Shown: positions 1 to 8,393, numbered from the stretch's first letter. The stretch is DNA of 11,355 nucleotides from Veillonella parvula (GCA_947096075.1 CAMUQE010000058.1:1-11355); one strand, 5' to 3'. Made by a program: numbers and translations. Notes: generated by a model not told the origin, from the sequence alone.

Positions 1-130
1 TTCTTTTGTGAAAATCATATGTGGTTATTTCATAATTTATATTTATTAATAGTTAAGAGAAGTTTAGTTTAACTATATCTTTTTTGCCCTAAATGATAGT
101 TATTTTTAAGTTATCTTTAACGTTTTGTAG

Positions 131-168
131 TATAATAAACTATTGTAATTACTATATATAACTATAAT
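131..168 (+). promoter_or_regulatory. Candidate promoter region of the yhaO-yhaN pair
   Basis: The 197 bases before the first gene are very AT-rich and contain no gene. Two perfect TATAAT hexamers are present, at 131-136 and 163-168. Neither has a convincing -35 box: AAGTTA lies 17 bp before the first and TATTGT 16 bp before the second. Further upstream, 51-57 and 68-74 form a weak 7-bp inverted repeat followed by a T-rich run, which could be the end of an upstream transcript. Either TATAAT could drive the downstream pair, but AT-rich DNA yields such matches by chance. Confidence 0.4.
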
Positions 169-197
169 AAAAGTACTAATACAAGGAGTGGATATAG

Positions 198-1469
198 ATG
201 CAGCCATTTCGATTTATACACTGTGGTGACCTGCATTTAGGGGCACCCTTTCAATATGCTACAGGTATTAGCAATGCCGTTGATCGTGCCGTGAGTGAAG
301 CTACCTATGTAGCTTTAGATGAAATTGTTGATACTGCTATTGCGGAACATGTTCATGCTGTCGTGATAGCTGGTGATATTTATAATAGCGAAGATCATAA
401 TTTAGAGGCTCAAGTTCGTTTTGTGCGCGCCATGTATCGCTTGGCAGAGCATCGTATTGCGGTCTATATGGTGCAAGGTAATCATGATCCTGCTGAAAGT
501 TGGAAAGCGCAACTGCAGATGCCAGATAATGTACATGTATTTTCTAGCGAACAAGTGCAACGCTTTCCGCTCATCGTTAACAATATAGAAATTGGTGGCG
601 TATATGGCATTAGCTGTGGTCATGGTAATGAAAGTGACAATTATGCCCGCCAATACCGAGCTTTTGAGCGGGATGAGTTTTCTCTTGCTGTTATGCATGG
701 GAGCGTTGGTTCTAGTGTAGGTTCTGAAAATCACAATGTAACAGGACCTTGTAGCTTAACTGATTTAGTAGAGGCCGCTATGGATTACTGGGCATTAGGT
801 CATATTCATAAATCTCAAGTTCTTAGCGAGGAACCTCTCGTTGTGTATGCAGGGAATCCACAAGGCTTGCATCGTAAAGAAACTGGTCCGAAGGGATGTT
901 ATCTTGTGAATGTATCTCACAATGGACATTGTAAACCGAGATTTATCGAAACAAGCGCCATTCGATTTGAGGAAATTAAGATCGATATTGCAGGTATGCA
1001 AAATGAAACAGATTTTTTGGAGATTTTGCGTCGTAAAAAAGATAATCTACGCAAGCAACATAAGAAAAACATCTTGTTATCCATCGTTTTAGCCGGCACG
1101 GGTCCGCTACATCGCCTATGTACGCAAGAGGAGATTCGAAAACTATGGTTGCAAGAGTCTCAAAATGAAGAGAAAGGCAAATCTATATTCGTTATGCCTT
1201 ACCGTATTATTTCTAATACACGACCTAGTATTAATCTAGTTGAACGACGTTTATTAACAGATGTAGTAGGTGATTACTTGCGTGCTTATGACGATATGGT
1301 AGATGGAGATGCGATACAGACTGCGCGTCAAATCATGGCTAATCGTCCTGAATTTAAGCGCTTAGGCGCATATGCCGATTTATTGAGTGATGAATTATTG
1401 GCACGAGCTTTGAAACGTTGTGAAATTGAAGGTGTTACAGTATTGATGGGGGCTAATGATGAACATTAA
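198..1469 (+). CDS. yhaO: YhaO/SbcD-like metallophosphoesterase (DNA repair exonuclease subunit)
   Basis: A 423-residue cytoplasmic protein of the calcineurin-like metallophosphoesterase superfamily, in the SbcD/Mre11/YhaO branch. The metal-binding motifs appear in family order: GDLHLG (D11, H13), AGDIYNSED (D60), GNHD (94-97), MHGS (H167) and GHIH (201-204). These should coordinate two metal ions, usually Mn, for nuclease activity on DNA ends. The C-terminal 180 residues lack catalytic motifs and probably contact the ATPase partner. The ATG is preceded by AAGGAG at 183-188 with 9 nt spacing, which fixes the start. The gene overlaps the next one by 14 nt, so the two are almost certainly co-translated, as in the Bacillus yhaO-yhaN pair. 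Family assignment is firm. The choice of YhaO over SbcD rests on the YhaN-like partner, and the physiological substrate is not known from the sequence. Confidence 0.88.
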   Translation: MQPFRFIHCGDLHLGAPFQYATGISNAVDRAVSEATYVALDEIVDTAIAEHVHAVVIAGDIYNSEDHNLEAQVRFVRAMYRLAEHRIAVYMVQGNHDPAESWKAQLQMPDNVHVFSSEQVQRFPLIVNNIEIGGVYGISCGHGNESDNYARQYRAFERDEFSLAVMHGSVGSSVGSENHNVTGPCSLTDLVEAAMDYWALGHIHKSQVLSEEPLVVYAGNPQGLHRKETGPKGCYLVNVSHNGHCKPRFIETSAIRFEEIKIDIAGMQNETDFLEILRRKKDNLRKQHKKNILLSIVLAGTGPLHRLCTQEEIRKLWLQESQNEEKGKSIFVMPYRIISNTRPSINLVERRLLTDVVGDYLRAYDDMVDGDAIQTARQIMANRPEFKRLGAYADLLSDELLARALKRCEIEGVTVLMGANDEH

Positions 1470-4341
1470 ACGCATACGATTTGATGAATTTGGTCCGTAT
1501 CGCAACTGGTCTTTTACCACGGGGGATAATGGGGTTCAACTCATGTATGGCCCCAATGAAAGTGGTAAAACCTCCTTGCTCGAAGGGATGCGCACCTTAT
1601 TGTTCGGTGGCATTCATAAGGCATATGGGCCTATGGCGGGTGCCCTCGATGTAGAGCGTAATGGTGAAAGCTACTACATCGGGCGTAAGGGTAAACAGTT
1701 AGATTTTTATAGTCCTGGAAATCCTGCCATTCATGAAGAGCCGGCTCAATATTGGTGGCATGGTATCGATAAAAAGACATATAACCGCATATTTGCATTG
1801 ACACTCCAAGACTTACAAGGTCTCGATGTGTTGCAAGAGGTAGAGGTTCGTTCTCGATTCTTTGGCGCTGAAGGGGGCGAGCACTTAGGTGCTGTTGTTA
1901 AAGATGTTGAGAAAGGGGCTACAGATTTACTTGTAGCATCCTCAAACGGTAAACGTCGCATCAATGTATTGATGGATGAGCTCAAGGAAAATCGCCAAAA
2001 GCTGAGTCAGTTGGCGGAGCATGAAGCGCAATATGTGGAATTACAAACTGTCTTTCACAGTACGGAGCAAACCGAAATGGAATTGCAAAATCAGTTGAAA
2101 GAATGGAAGGAATACCGGGATGGTATCGATGTAGTATTGCGTGCGTGGGATACGTATCGCCGCAGTGAAGAGGCGCGTATGCATATGCAACAGTACAATA
2201 GTGAACTCGCCTTGAGCCGTGATGAGTTCCTCGGTATCGATGAAGAGATCAAGCGAGCTCGGGACAATATGCAATTATGGCAGGAAAAGGAAGCGGCGTT
2301 AATGCCAGCAAACTTTAGCCCTGACAGTCCATTTGGTACGTATGGTCAAGATATTGAAGACCTCATTCATCAAGGTGCTAAATGGGAGCAATTGCGCCGT
2401 GAGTGTGAAGAAGGGGATGCGTATATCCATAAGGTTAGAGAACAATTGGAATTTTCTCGCACCTTACATTCTGCGTGGCGTCATGATGAACCGATGGCGG
2501 ACGATATAAACTGGTTTGATGGAGAACGTTTGGCAAGTCGTTTGCGCACTGCAAAAGATCAACTTTTACATTGGCAAGATCGAAAGCCTGCGGAGGCTTC
2601 CAATGAGTTGCCAACGGCGAATCTTGAAGGTGCGTCTCTACCTAATTTTAGTGAAGAAGCTTTGGCTAAAAAAGAGCATTTGGAACGTGAATTAGACCGT
2701 ATCTTAATGGATATAGATCGAGTAGAGGCTAGACGGAATAGTTATGGTTCAGACGCACAGCCCTCAATTCTGCCAAAATGGCTACAACGCATTAGTGGTA
2801 TAGGTGCTGTTATAGCTGTATTGGTAGTATTAGCAGGCCTGCTGGTTCTTGAATCTGCATTATATACTATAGGTGGTTTTATTTTCTTGATTTTATCTAT
2901 GGGGCTATTCTGGTATGCTACCTGGAGGCTTCATAATGGTAACTCTGATGTGTCTAAATTAAACTATGAGTTACAAATTTTATCCTCCCATAAATCTGAT
3001 GTAGAACATCAGCTAGAGGCTTTGATTAAGGCTGCTACACCTACAGTAAGTCCTGTACCATCCTTAGAAGGAGCATCACATCTTGAGCGTTGGATTCAGG
3101 AAGGGCATACCTTACAAGGTATTTATGATGAAGCCCTCGCAGCATGGCAAAACTGGTTACCGCAAGGGGCGGCTAAGAGTCTCGATGAAGATGATTTCTT
3201 TGGTCTCAAACATGAATATGATCAATATCATGAGCAACTACGTACTATAGAAGGCTATGAAAAGCGTTTAGCGGAGCATAAAGAAGGTCTACGCATTATT
3301 GAAGACCAAGCGATGGCTTTGTGGTATAACCTTGGAATAGAGTCACCAGTATCTCCTACGGAATTAAAACGTATTTATAATCAATATAAGAACTTTCAAC
3401 AAAATAAAATTGTATGGGAACAAAAGGAAGCACAACGTAAAAGCTTCCGCAATGAATACGATAATTGGCATCGTAAGGAAAAAGAGCTACTTCTTCGTCA
3501 ACAAGAACTGCTCCATAAAGCTGGTATGGAAAGTTCCAACGAGTATCGTCAACATCTTATCGATGAGGACCAATATAAACAGTGGCAAACTATTTACAAG
3601 CAAAGTCAGGTACAGCTGGATTTACTTGCTCCTGATGCGGAGAATAAAGACCTGTTCTATCGTCGTTTGCGAGAAGGCAACAAAGATAACTGGTTAGATG
3701 AATTGGCTCACTCTGAGCGTGAAATAGCCTCTATTGAAGATAAATTGGCTACCTTGTACGAACGCCGTGGTCAAATCGTTGAAGCAATGCGTACACTTGG
3801 ATCTGACCAGGAGCAACACCAAATGTTGCAAGAACGAGAGGCTTTACAAAGTGAATTAGAGTCTGCTCTTGAAGATTGGGCTACGCAAGTATTGATAAGC
3901 CATTGTATGGATAAGGCTCAACAATCGTATGAACAAGAAAAACAACCTCATATGTTAGAGCTTGCCTCCTCTTATGTTGAAAAACTAACTGGTGAGAGGT
4001 ATACGCTTGATATTCTAGGCATCAATAAAGGGGTAGCACTTATCAACAATAATGGGGAACGACTAGAACTTAAATTTTGGTCCAGTGGTCTAGCTGACCA
4101 AGTATACTTGGCCTTGCGTCTCGCTTTAGCAAAGGGATTCTCTTATCAAGTAGAATCATTGCCGATTATCTTGGATGATATTCTTGTGCGCTTTGATGAA
4201 AATCGTCAGCGTAGTGCTTTAGAATTATTGGCTGAGCTTGGGAAAAATCAACAGATTTGGCTCTTTACCTGTCAACGCTCCGTATATGATATGGCTCAAT
4301 CTATTATGGGCATTGATTGCCATAGATTAAGTCGTAGCTAA
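1456..4341 (+). CDS. yhaN: YhaN/SbcC-like SMC-type ATPase with central membrane hairpin
   Basis: A 961-residue ATPase of the Rad50/SbcC type. Walker A is GPNESGKT at residues 32-39. Long Glu/Lys/Gln-rich coiled-coil stretches run from about 150-430 and 495-850. The C-terminal half-site has the ABC signature SSGLADQVYLALR (876-888) and Walker B LPIILDD (902-908). Unlike SbcC there is no CxxC zinc hook at the middle; two hydrophobic helices sit there instead (about 446-465 and 469-490), which is typical of the YhaN subfamily. Length is close to that of Bacillus YhaN as I recall it. The two arms probably anchor the head complex to the membrane, with the upstream nuclease subunit bound to the heads. 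Two adjacent ATGs exist (1456 and 1459); the second is better spaced from the GGGGG at 1447-1452. The start overlaps the previous gene by 14 nt or, for the second ATG, 11 nt. Confidence 0.88.
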   Translation: MMNIKRIRFDEFGPYRNWSFTTGDNGVQLMYGPNESGKTSLLEGMRTLLFGGIHKAYGPMAGALDVERNGESYYIGRKGKQLDFYSPGNPAIHEEPAQYWWHGIDKKTYNRIFALTLQDLQGLDVLQEVEVRSRFFGAEGGEHLGAVVKDVEKGATDLLVASSNGKRRINVLMDELKENRQKLSQLAEHEAQYVELQTVFHSTEQTEMELQNQLKEWKEYRDGIDVVLRAWDTYRRSEEARMHMQQYNSELALSRDEFLGIDEEIKRARDNMQLWQEKEAALMPANFSPDSPFGTYGQDIEDLIHQGAKWEQLRRECEEGDAYIHKVREQLEFSRTLHSAWRHDEPMADDINWFDGERLASRLRTAKDQLLHWQDRKPAEASNELPTANLEGASLPNFSEEALAKKEHLERELDRILMDIDRVEARRNSYGSDAQPSILPKWLQRISGIGAVIAVLVVLAGLLVLESALYTIGGFIFLILSMGLFWYATWRLHNGNSDVSKLNYELQILSSHKSDVEHQLEALIKAATPTVSPVPSLEGASHLERWIQEGHTLQGIYDEALAAWQNWLPQGAAKSLDEDDFFGLKHEYDQYHEQLRTIEGYEKRLAEHKEGLRIIEDQAMALWYNLGIESPVSPTELKRIYNQYKNFQQNKIVWEQKEAQRKSFRNEYDNWHRKEKELLLRQQELLHKAGMESSNEYRQHLIDEDQYKQWQTIYKQSQVQLDLLAPDAENKDLFYRRLREGNKDNWLDELAHSEREIASIEDKLATLYERRGQIVEAMRTLGSDQEQHQMLQEREALQSELESALEDWATQVLISHCMDKAQQSYEQEKQPHMLELASSYVEKLTGERYTLDILGINKGVALINNNGERLELKFWSSGLADQVYLALRLALAKGFSYQVESLPIILDDILVRFDENRQRSALELLAELGKNQQIWLFTCQRSVYDMAQSIMGIDCHRLSRS

Positions 4342-4393
4342 ATGAATTTCAGACTTGAATTAAAGACTCAGTCGAATTAAAGTGGTAATAAAA

Positions 4394-4435
4394 TAATAAT
4401 CCCTGTGGAGGCATATGCTTTCACAGGGATTATTA
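4394..4435 (+). terminator. Long hairpin after yhaN, probable terminator
   Basis: A perfect 14-bp stem (4394-4407 with 4422-4435) encloses a 14-nt loop containing the palindrome GCATATGC. It lies 53 bp after the yhaN stop and before the hem operon promoter. The sequence after the stem is AT-rich but has no clean T-run on the + strand. The 3' arm decamer GGGATTATTA is repeated in tandem at 4436-4445. Confidence 0.6.
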
Positions 4436-4470
4436 GGGATTATTAAAGAATAAATAATGTAAGTGATTGT

Positions 4471-4492
4471 AACTAAAGTAACTGTTTTGGTT
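4471..4492. promoter_or_regulatory. Inverted repeat overlapping the hemE promoter, candidate operator
   Basis: AACTAAA (4471-4477) is mirrored by TTTGGTT (4486-4492), 6 of 7 matching, and GTAAC at 4470-4474 and 4479-4483 is a direct repeat within the same stretch. The dyad covers the presumed -35 region of hemE, so it could bind a regulator of haem synthesis. I do not recognise it as a known box, and short AT-rich dyads arise by chance. Confidence 0.25.
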
Positions 4493-4510
4493 ACCATAGT
4501 GTGTTAGTAT
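4483..4510 (+). promoter_or_regulatory. Candidate extended -10 promoter of hemE-hemH-hemY
   Basis: An extended -10 element TGTTAGTAT lies at 4502-4510. A poor -35 (TGTTTT, 4483-4488) precedes it with 16 bp spacing. Transcription would start near 4517, leaving a leader of about 20 nt that carries the ribosome binding site. The weak -35 would suit a promoter needing an activator. Confidence 0.45.
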
Positions 4511-4537
4511 ACATTTAGAACGAAAGGGGTTGAGTAC

Positions 4538-5581
4538 TTGAACACAGCTTATTTGGACATGATCCAGGGAAAGAACCCAGGTGTAACGCCTGTGTGGTAT
4601 ATGCGTCAAGCTGGCCGTAGCCAAGCGGAATATCGCAAAATCAAAGAAAAATATACATTATTTGAAATTACAAAAGAGCCTGAGTTATGTGCTCGTGTTA
4701 CGGAATTACCTGTTAAGGAATATGGCGTCGATGCGGCGATTCTCTACAAAGATATTATGAGCCCCATGGTGGCTATGAATGTAAATGTAGAGCTCAAGGC
4801 TGGTGTGGGGCCTGTATTTAGCATGCCTATCCGCTCTATGGCTGATGTGGATAAATTAGAAACCTTTGATCCTACAAAGGTAGATTATATTGCGAAAACG
4901 ATTACATTATTAACTTCTGGTATGCTCGACGTGCCGCTCATTGGTTTCTGCGGGGCACCGTTTACTATTGCATCCTACCTTATCGAAGGGGGACCAACGA
5001 AAAACTACAATAAGACTCGCGGCATGCTCATAGGTGCTCCTCATGTGTGGAATGCACTGATGACTAAACTGGCGGACATGTCCATTGCGTACTTGTCTAT
5101 GCAAGCCGAAGCGGGTGCTAATGCACTTCAAATCTTTGACTCTTGGGTAGGTGCTGTTAATGCAGACCAGTATAAACAAGGAATTTACCCTCATATGGAG
5201 CGGATCATAAAGACTGTGAAAGCTAAATATCCTCATTTGCCAATGGCCATGAATGGCGTTGGTACGGATCATTTGGTGTCTATTTGGTCTCACTTGCCTT
5301 TAGATGTCATTGCCCTTGATTGGCGTAGTTCCATCGTTATGGCAAACGAGCGTGGCGTAACACAAACGGTACAAGGTAACTTAGATCCGGCGTATTTGTT
5401 CGGAGACGAAAAAACATTGGCCCGCGAAGTCGATCGCATCTTGCTCGAAGGAGTTCGCTATGGTCGCCATATCTTCAATTTAGGTCATGGCGTATTCCCA
5501 GAGGCAGATCCTCAAAAACTTCATTGGCTTACTGACTATGTACATGAACGTAGTCGTGAACTTTGGGCTCAAGAGGGGTAA
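4538..5581 (+). CDS. hemE: Uroporphyrinogen decarboxylase
   Basis: A 347-residue cytoplasmic enzyme that removes four carboxyl groups from uroporphyrinogen III to give coproporphyrinogen III. Family hallmarks are visible throughout: the N-terminal MRQAGR (22-27) and LFEITKEPEL, the substrate-binding aspartate D72 in AAILYKDIMSP, GFCGAPFTIASYLIEGG (136-152), QIFDSWVG (198-205), QGNLDP (279-284) and the C-terminal NLGHGVFPEADP (314-325). Length is normal for the family. The start is TTG at 4538, chosen because AAAGGGG (4523-4529) sits 8 nt before it; the first in-frame ATG (4559) has no binding site and would cut into the conserved N terminus. It is the first gene of an operon, and hemH begins 4 nt after its stop. 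Confidence 0.96.
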   Translation: MNTAYLDMIQGKNPGVTPVWYMRQAGRSQAEYRKIKEKYTLFEITKEPELCARVTELPVKEYGVDAAILYKDIMSPMVAMNVNVELKAGVGPVFSMPIRSMADVDKLETFDPTKVDYIAKTITLLTSGMLDVPLIGFCGAPFTIASYLIEGGPTKNYNKTRGMLIGAPHVWNALMTKLADMSIAYLSMQAEAGANALQIFDSWVGAVNADQYKQGIYPHMERIIKTVKAKYPHLPMAMNGVGTDHLVSIWSHLPLDVIALDWRSSIVMANERGVTQTVQGNLDPAYLFGDEKTLAREVDRILLEGVRYGRHIFNLGHGVFPEADPQKLHWLTDYVHERSRELWAQEG

Positions 5582-5585
5582 ACTA

Positions 5586-6485
5586 GTGAACGTAGAAAAA
5601 AAAGGATTATTATTCCTGTCTTATGGTAGCCCTTTAAGTAAGGATGATTTAGTACCCTATATGACGAGTATTCGTCGTGGCCGTGTACCAACGGAAGCAG
5701 AGCTTACAAATCTCACTGAGCGTTATGATACAATCGGTCAATGGGAAAATGTTGAACTCCAAACTATGGCAGAGTGCCAATATAAAACTTTGCTTACTCT
5801 GTTGCCAATTATGCCTTCCGCTATTGGTTTTTTACACATGAAACCATCCATTGCAGATGCGGTTGACTCCTTAGTCCAGCAAGGAGTGGAGCATATTATC
5901 GCTATTGTAACAGCTCCATTTTTCACCGCTCTCGGTACTGGAGCTTATGAAAAACAAGTGCAAGCAGCCATTTCAAACCATGATAATGTGACATTCGACT
6001 TTATCCGTTCCTGGTGGGATCAACCAACTTTCAAGGAATACTGGGTAAAAGCACTTTCAGAGTGTGTGCATAATGCTAAAGATGTATTCGTTATTTTTAG
6101 TGCGCACAGTATACCTCTTATCAATAATCATGGTGGCGATTCGTACGCGTTAGCTTTAGAGGAAAGCGCTAAAGAGATTGCTGAATATTGTAAATTACCG
6201 AACTGGACTGTGGCATGGCAAAGTGCGGCTCCTCATGGCCAATGGTTGGATCCTACTGTAGAGGATGCAATCAATGAAGCTTTACAAACTGGTGCTACTC
6301 GCATTGCTTTTGTACCATTTGGATTTGTAAGCAATCACGTTGAGGTACTGTACGATAATGATGTGGAGTGTAAAGAACTCATTGAAGCAAAGGGCGCAAC
6401 ATATATGCGTGCACCCATGCCAAATTGTAATGAAACATTTTTACAAGCAATGGCGAGTGCAATAATAGAAAGGATTCATTCGTGA
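5586..6485 (+). CDS. hemH: Ferrochelatase, probably coproporphyrin III type
   Basis: A 299-residue ferrochelatase that inserts Fe2+ into the porphyrin ring. The metal-site residues are present: H174 in FSAHSIP and E253 in GFVSNHVEVLYD. Y13 in LSYGSP matches the tyrosine position that is characteristic of Bacillota coproporphyrin ferrochelatases (CpfC). Together with a hemQ downstream, this makes coproporphyrin III the likely substrate and coproheme the product. The start is GTG at 5586, with AGAGGGG (5572-5578) placed 7 nt upstream and only 4 nt from the hemE stop. The frame stays open 33 codons further up inside hemE, but that extension does not look like a ferrochelatase N terminus. No membrane helix or cysteine cluster for an Fe-S centre is seen. 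The last 4 nt overlap the hemY start. Confidence 0.93.
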   Translation: MNVEKKGLLFLSYGSPLSKDDLVPYMTSIRRGRVPTEAELTNLTERYDTIGQWENVELQTMAECQYKTLLTLLPIMPSAIGFLHMKPSIADAVDSLVQQGVEHIIAIVTAPFFTALGTGAYEKQVQAAISNHDNVTFDFIRSWWDQPTFKEYWVKALSECVHNAKDVFVIFSAHSIPLINNHGGDSYALALEESAKEIAEYCKLPNWTVAWQSAAPHGQWLDPTVEDAINEALQTGATRIAFVPFGFVSNHVEVLYDNDVECKELIEAKGATYMRAPMPNCNETFLQAMASAIIERIHS

Positions 6486-8164
6486 ACGTAACAATTGTGG
6501 GCGGTGGCTTAACAGGGCTAACAGCGGCTTATTATTTAGGTCATGCAAAGCCAGAATGGACCATTACTCTTTACGAACAAGCACCACGATTTGGTGGGAA
6601 AATACAAACGCAACGAGTTGATGACTTCGTAGTGGAACTCGGTCCTGACTCCTATTTGGGTCGTAAAACAGAAATGACAGATCTTGTGCATGATCTTGGT
6701 CTAGGGGATACTCTTGTGTCTAATGAAACAGGTCAAGCCTTTGTATATGATAAAGGCTCTATCCACCCAATTCCGGGCGGCTCCATCATGGGCATTCCTA
6801 CGGAAATGATGCCCTTTGTGAAAGCAACACTCATTTCATGGCCTGGTAAATTGCGTGCTGGCTTAGATTATTTTAAGAAACCATACCAACTCGATGAAAA
6901 TGGGGATGTATCCATTGGTCATTTTTTCAAATACCACTTAGGACAAGAAATGATGGATAAACTCATCGAGCCTCTATTAGCGGGTATCTATGGTGGCGAT
7001 ATTTATAAAATTAGTCTATTGTCGACATTTCCTCATTTTATTCAAGTAGAACAAAAGTATGGGAACATGGTAAAAGGTATGATGGCTGCTAAGATGAGTC
7101 ACTCCAAAGCAGGTGTCTCTAAGGCCGCCAAAGGTGCTGTTACTGAAGGTGATGTGCCTCGAGCTGGTAAAGGAACCATGACGGACCGTCAATTTGAAAG
7201 CCACGAAGCTAAGACTAGTCAAGATAGTTCTGCTGGTAATAGTGTAAACGGCTCTAGCCATGTGACAAAGACTAGTTCTAATCATCAGTCTGGTAAGGCG
7301 CAAGCGGATATGGAAAGTCGCAAGGGTACTGCTGCTCAATCCGGTATGTTTCGTCAATTGACAGGCGGTCTTGAAAGCGTGATTACCTCTATCGTTGAGG
7401 CTATGCCTAGTAATGTACACTTGCATACAAGTACACTAGTTTCTGATATTCGATATATTGATGGCGTATATGCAATCGATGTAGTGAAGTCGTGTAACGA
7501 TTCTTGTGGGTGTCAATCTATTGCTGATAACAGTCTGAACAAGAGTGATTCAGCTACAGAGGTGCTTCTTGATAAAGTTCCTGTTATGGCAGATCATGTG
7601 ATTATCAGTACGCCGCCTGCAACATATACGCAATGGTTCAAGGATGATGCGGGTTTTGATTTTTTGCGTTCTATGGAGCAATCTAGTTGTGCCATTGCTA
7701 TTATGTCCTTTGATAAAAGCACATTTGATGGTGATTTAAAAGGCTCAGGTCTCTTGATTACTCGAAATACTAATACACCGCTTACAGCGTGTACTATTTT
7801 AAATCAAAAATGGCCACAAACTACGCCTGATGATAAGGTAGTGTTGCGCGTCTTCATCGGTAAGCCTGGCAATGATGTGGTAGAACGACTCAGCGAAGAG
7901 GAACTTTCAGAATTGGCAGTCAAAGAAATTCAACATATCATGGGTTTTTCTGTCAAACCTGAATGGGTACGTATTAATCGTCTCATTCACTGCATGCCGC
8001 AATATAATGTAGGCCATCGTGCAGGTATTAAAGCAGTCCGTGAACATGTAGCCGAGCAGTATCCAAATCTACACCTCATCGGCACACCCTTTGATGGAAT
8101 CGGGATCCCTGACGGTGTAAAACAAGCAAAAGAACTTGTAGAAAAACTTGTGAATGACAAGTAA
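6482..8164 (+). CDS. hemY: HemY-type porphyrinogen oxidase (coproporphyrinogen III oxidase, CgoX) with large insertions
   Basis: A 560-residue FAD flavoprotein that removes six electrons from the porphyrinogen ring. In this gene context coproporphyrinogen III -> coproporphyrin III is likelier than protoporphyrinogen as substrate. The N terminus carries the dinucleotide-binding motif VGGGLTGLTAAYYL (6-19) and a FGGKIQT motif; the C terminus has GTPFDGIGIPDGVKQA, the usual second FAD-contact segment. The GTG start overlaps the hemH stop by 4 nt (GTGA) with AAAGGA at 6469-6474. The protein is about 90 residues longer than typical HemY (about 470). The excess is in two places: residues about 206-287, a Ser/Gly/Lys-rich probably disordered stretch, and about 336-370, which contains CNDSCGC (338-344). 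The reading frame is continuous and both flanks are conserved, so this looks like a real variant rather than a frameshift. A bulky mobile loop or partner-binding arm is inferred. Confidence 0.93.
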   Translation: MNVTIVGGGLTGLTAAYYLGHAKPEWTITLYEQAPRFGGKIQTQRVDDFVVELGPDSYLGRKTEMTDLVHDLGLGDTLVSNETGQAFVYDKGSIHPIPGGSIMGIPTEMMPFVKATLISWPGKLRAGLDYFKKPYQLDENGDVSIGHFFKYHLGQEMMDKLIEPLLAGIYGGDIYKISLLSTFPHFIQVEQKYGNMVKGMMAAKMSHSKAGVSKAAKGAVTEGDVPRAGKGTMTDRQFESHEAKTSQDSSAGNSVNGSSHVTKTSSNHQSGKAQADMESRKGTAAQSGMFRQLTGGLESVITSIVEAMPSNVHLHTSTLVSDIRYIDGVYAIDVVKSCNDSCGCQSIADNSLNKSDSATEVLLDKVPVMADHVIISTPPATYTQWFKDDAGFDFLRSMEQSSCAIAIMSFDKSTFDGDLKGSGLLITRNTNTPLTACTILNQKWPQTTPDDKVVLRVFIGKPGNDVVERLSEEELSELAVKEIQHIMGFSVKPEWVRINRLIHCMPQYNVGHRAGIKAVREHVAEQYPNLHLIGTPFDGIGIPDGVKQAKELVEKLVNDK

Positions 8165-8286
8165 AATAGTGACTTGCTTAAAAGAGTTAGTATAGTATTA
8201 AGCGACATAGGATTATCTCAGCCTAAAAGCAGTAATTTAGTCTTAGCTAAAGAATATACTAATAAAAAATCTCAATAGAAACTAAA

Positions 8287-8328
8287 TTGAAAAGACTCGA
8301 TATGCTATAATAGTAAGTGGAGTCTTTT
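8287..8328 (+). promoter_or_regulatory. Extended -10 promoter of hemQ inside an inverted repeat
   Basis: TGCTATAAT (8303-8311) is a near-ideal extended -10 element. The nearest -35-like sequence, TTGAAA at 8287-8292, is only 13 bp away and may be irrelevant. The promoter is framed by a perfect 8-bp inverted repeat, AAAAGACT (8290-8297) and AGTCTTTT (8321-8328). The start point would be near 8318, giving a leader of about 76 nt before hemQ. I see no convincing terminator between hemY and this promoter, so read-through from the hem operon is possible. Confidence 0.55.
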
Positions 8329-8393
8329 GATTTCTGTAATTATAGATATACATTATTATTTTGATATAGTCACCATAGATAGGAGTGATCATA

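Noticed and set aside
4910..5293. 127-codon open frame on the - strand within hemE
   Set aside because: It is antisense to a highly conserved enzyme and its translation is rich in His, Arg and Cys without any known motif.
5487..5585. Upstream in-frame extension of hemH by 33 codons inside hemE
   Set aside because: It lacks similarity to a ferrochelatase N terminus, while GTG at 5586 has a well-spaced binding site and puts Y13 at the expected position.
7079..7345. Possible frameshift or foreign insertion within hemY
   Set aside because: The frame is continuous, codon use is like the flanks, no inverted or direct repeats border it, and conserved sequence resumes in frame.
7016..7426. 136-codon open frame on the - strand within hemY
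   Set aside because: It lies opposite a clearly coding frame, has no binding site or recognisable domain, and is an expected shadow.
8385..8393. GTG start for hemQ three codons before the ATG
   Set aside because: It lies inside the AGGAG binding site that serves the ATG at 8394.
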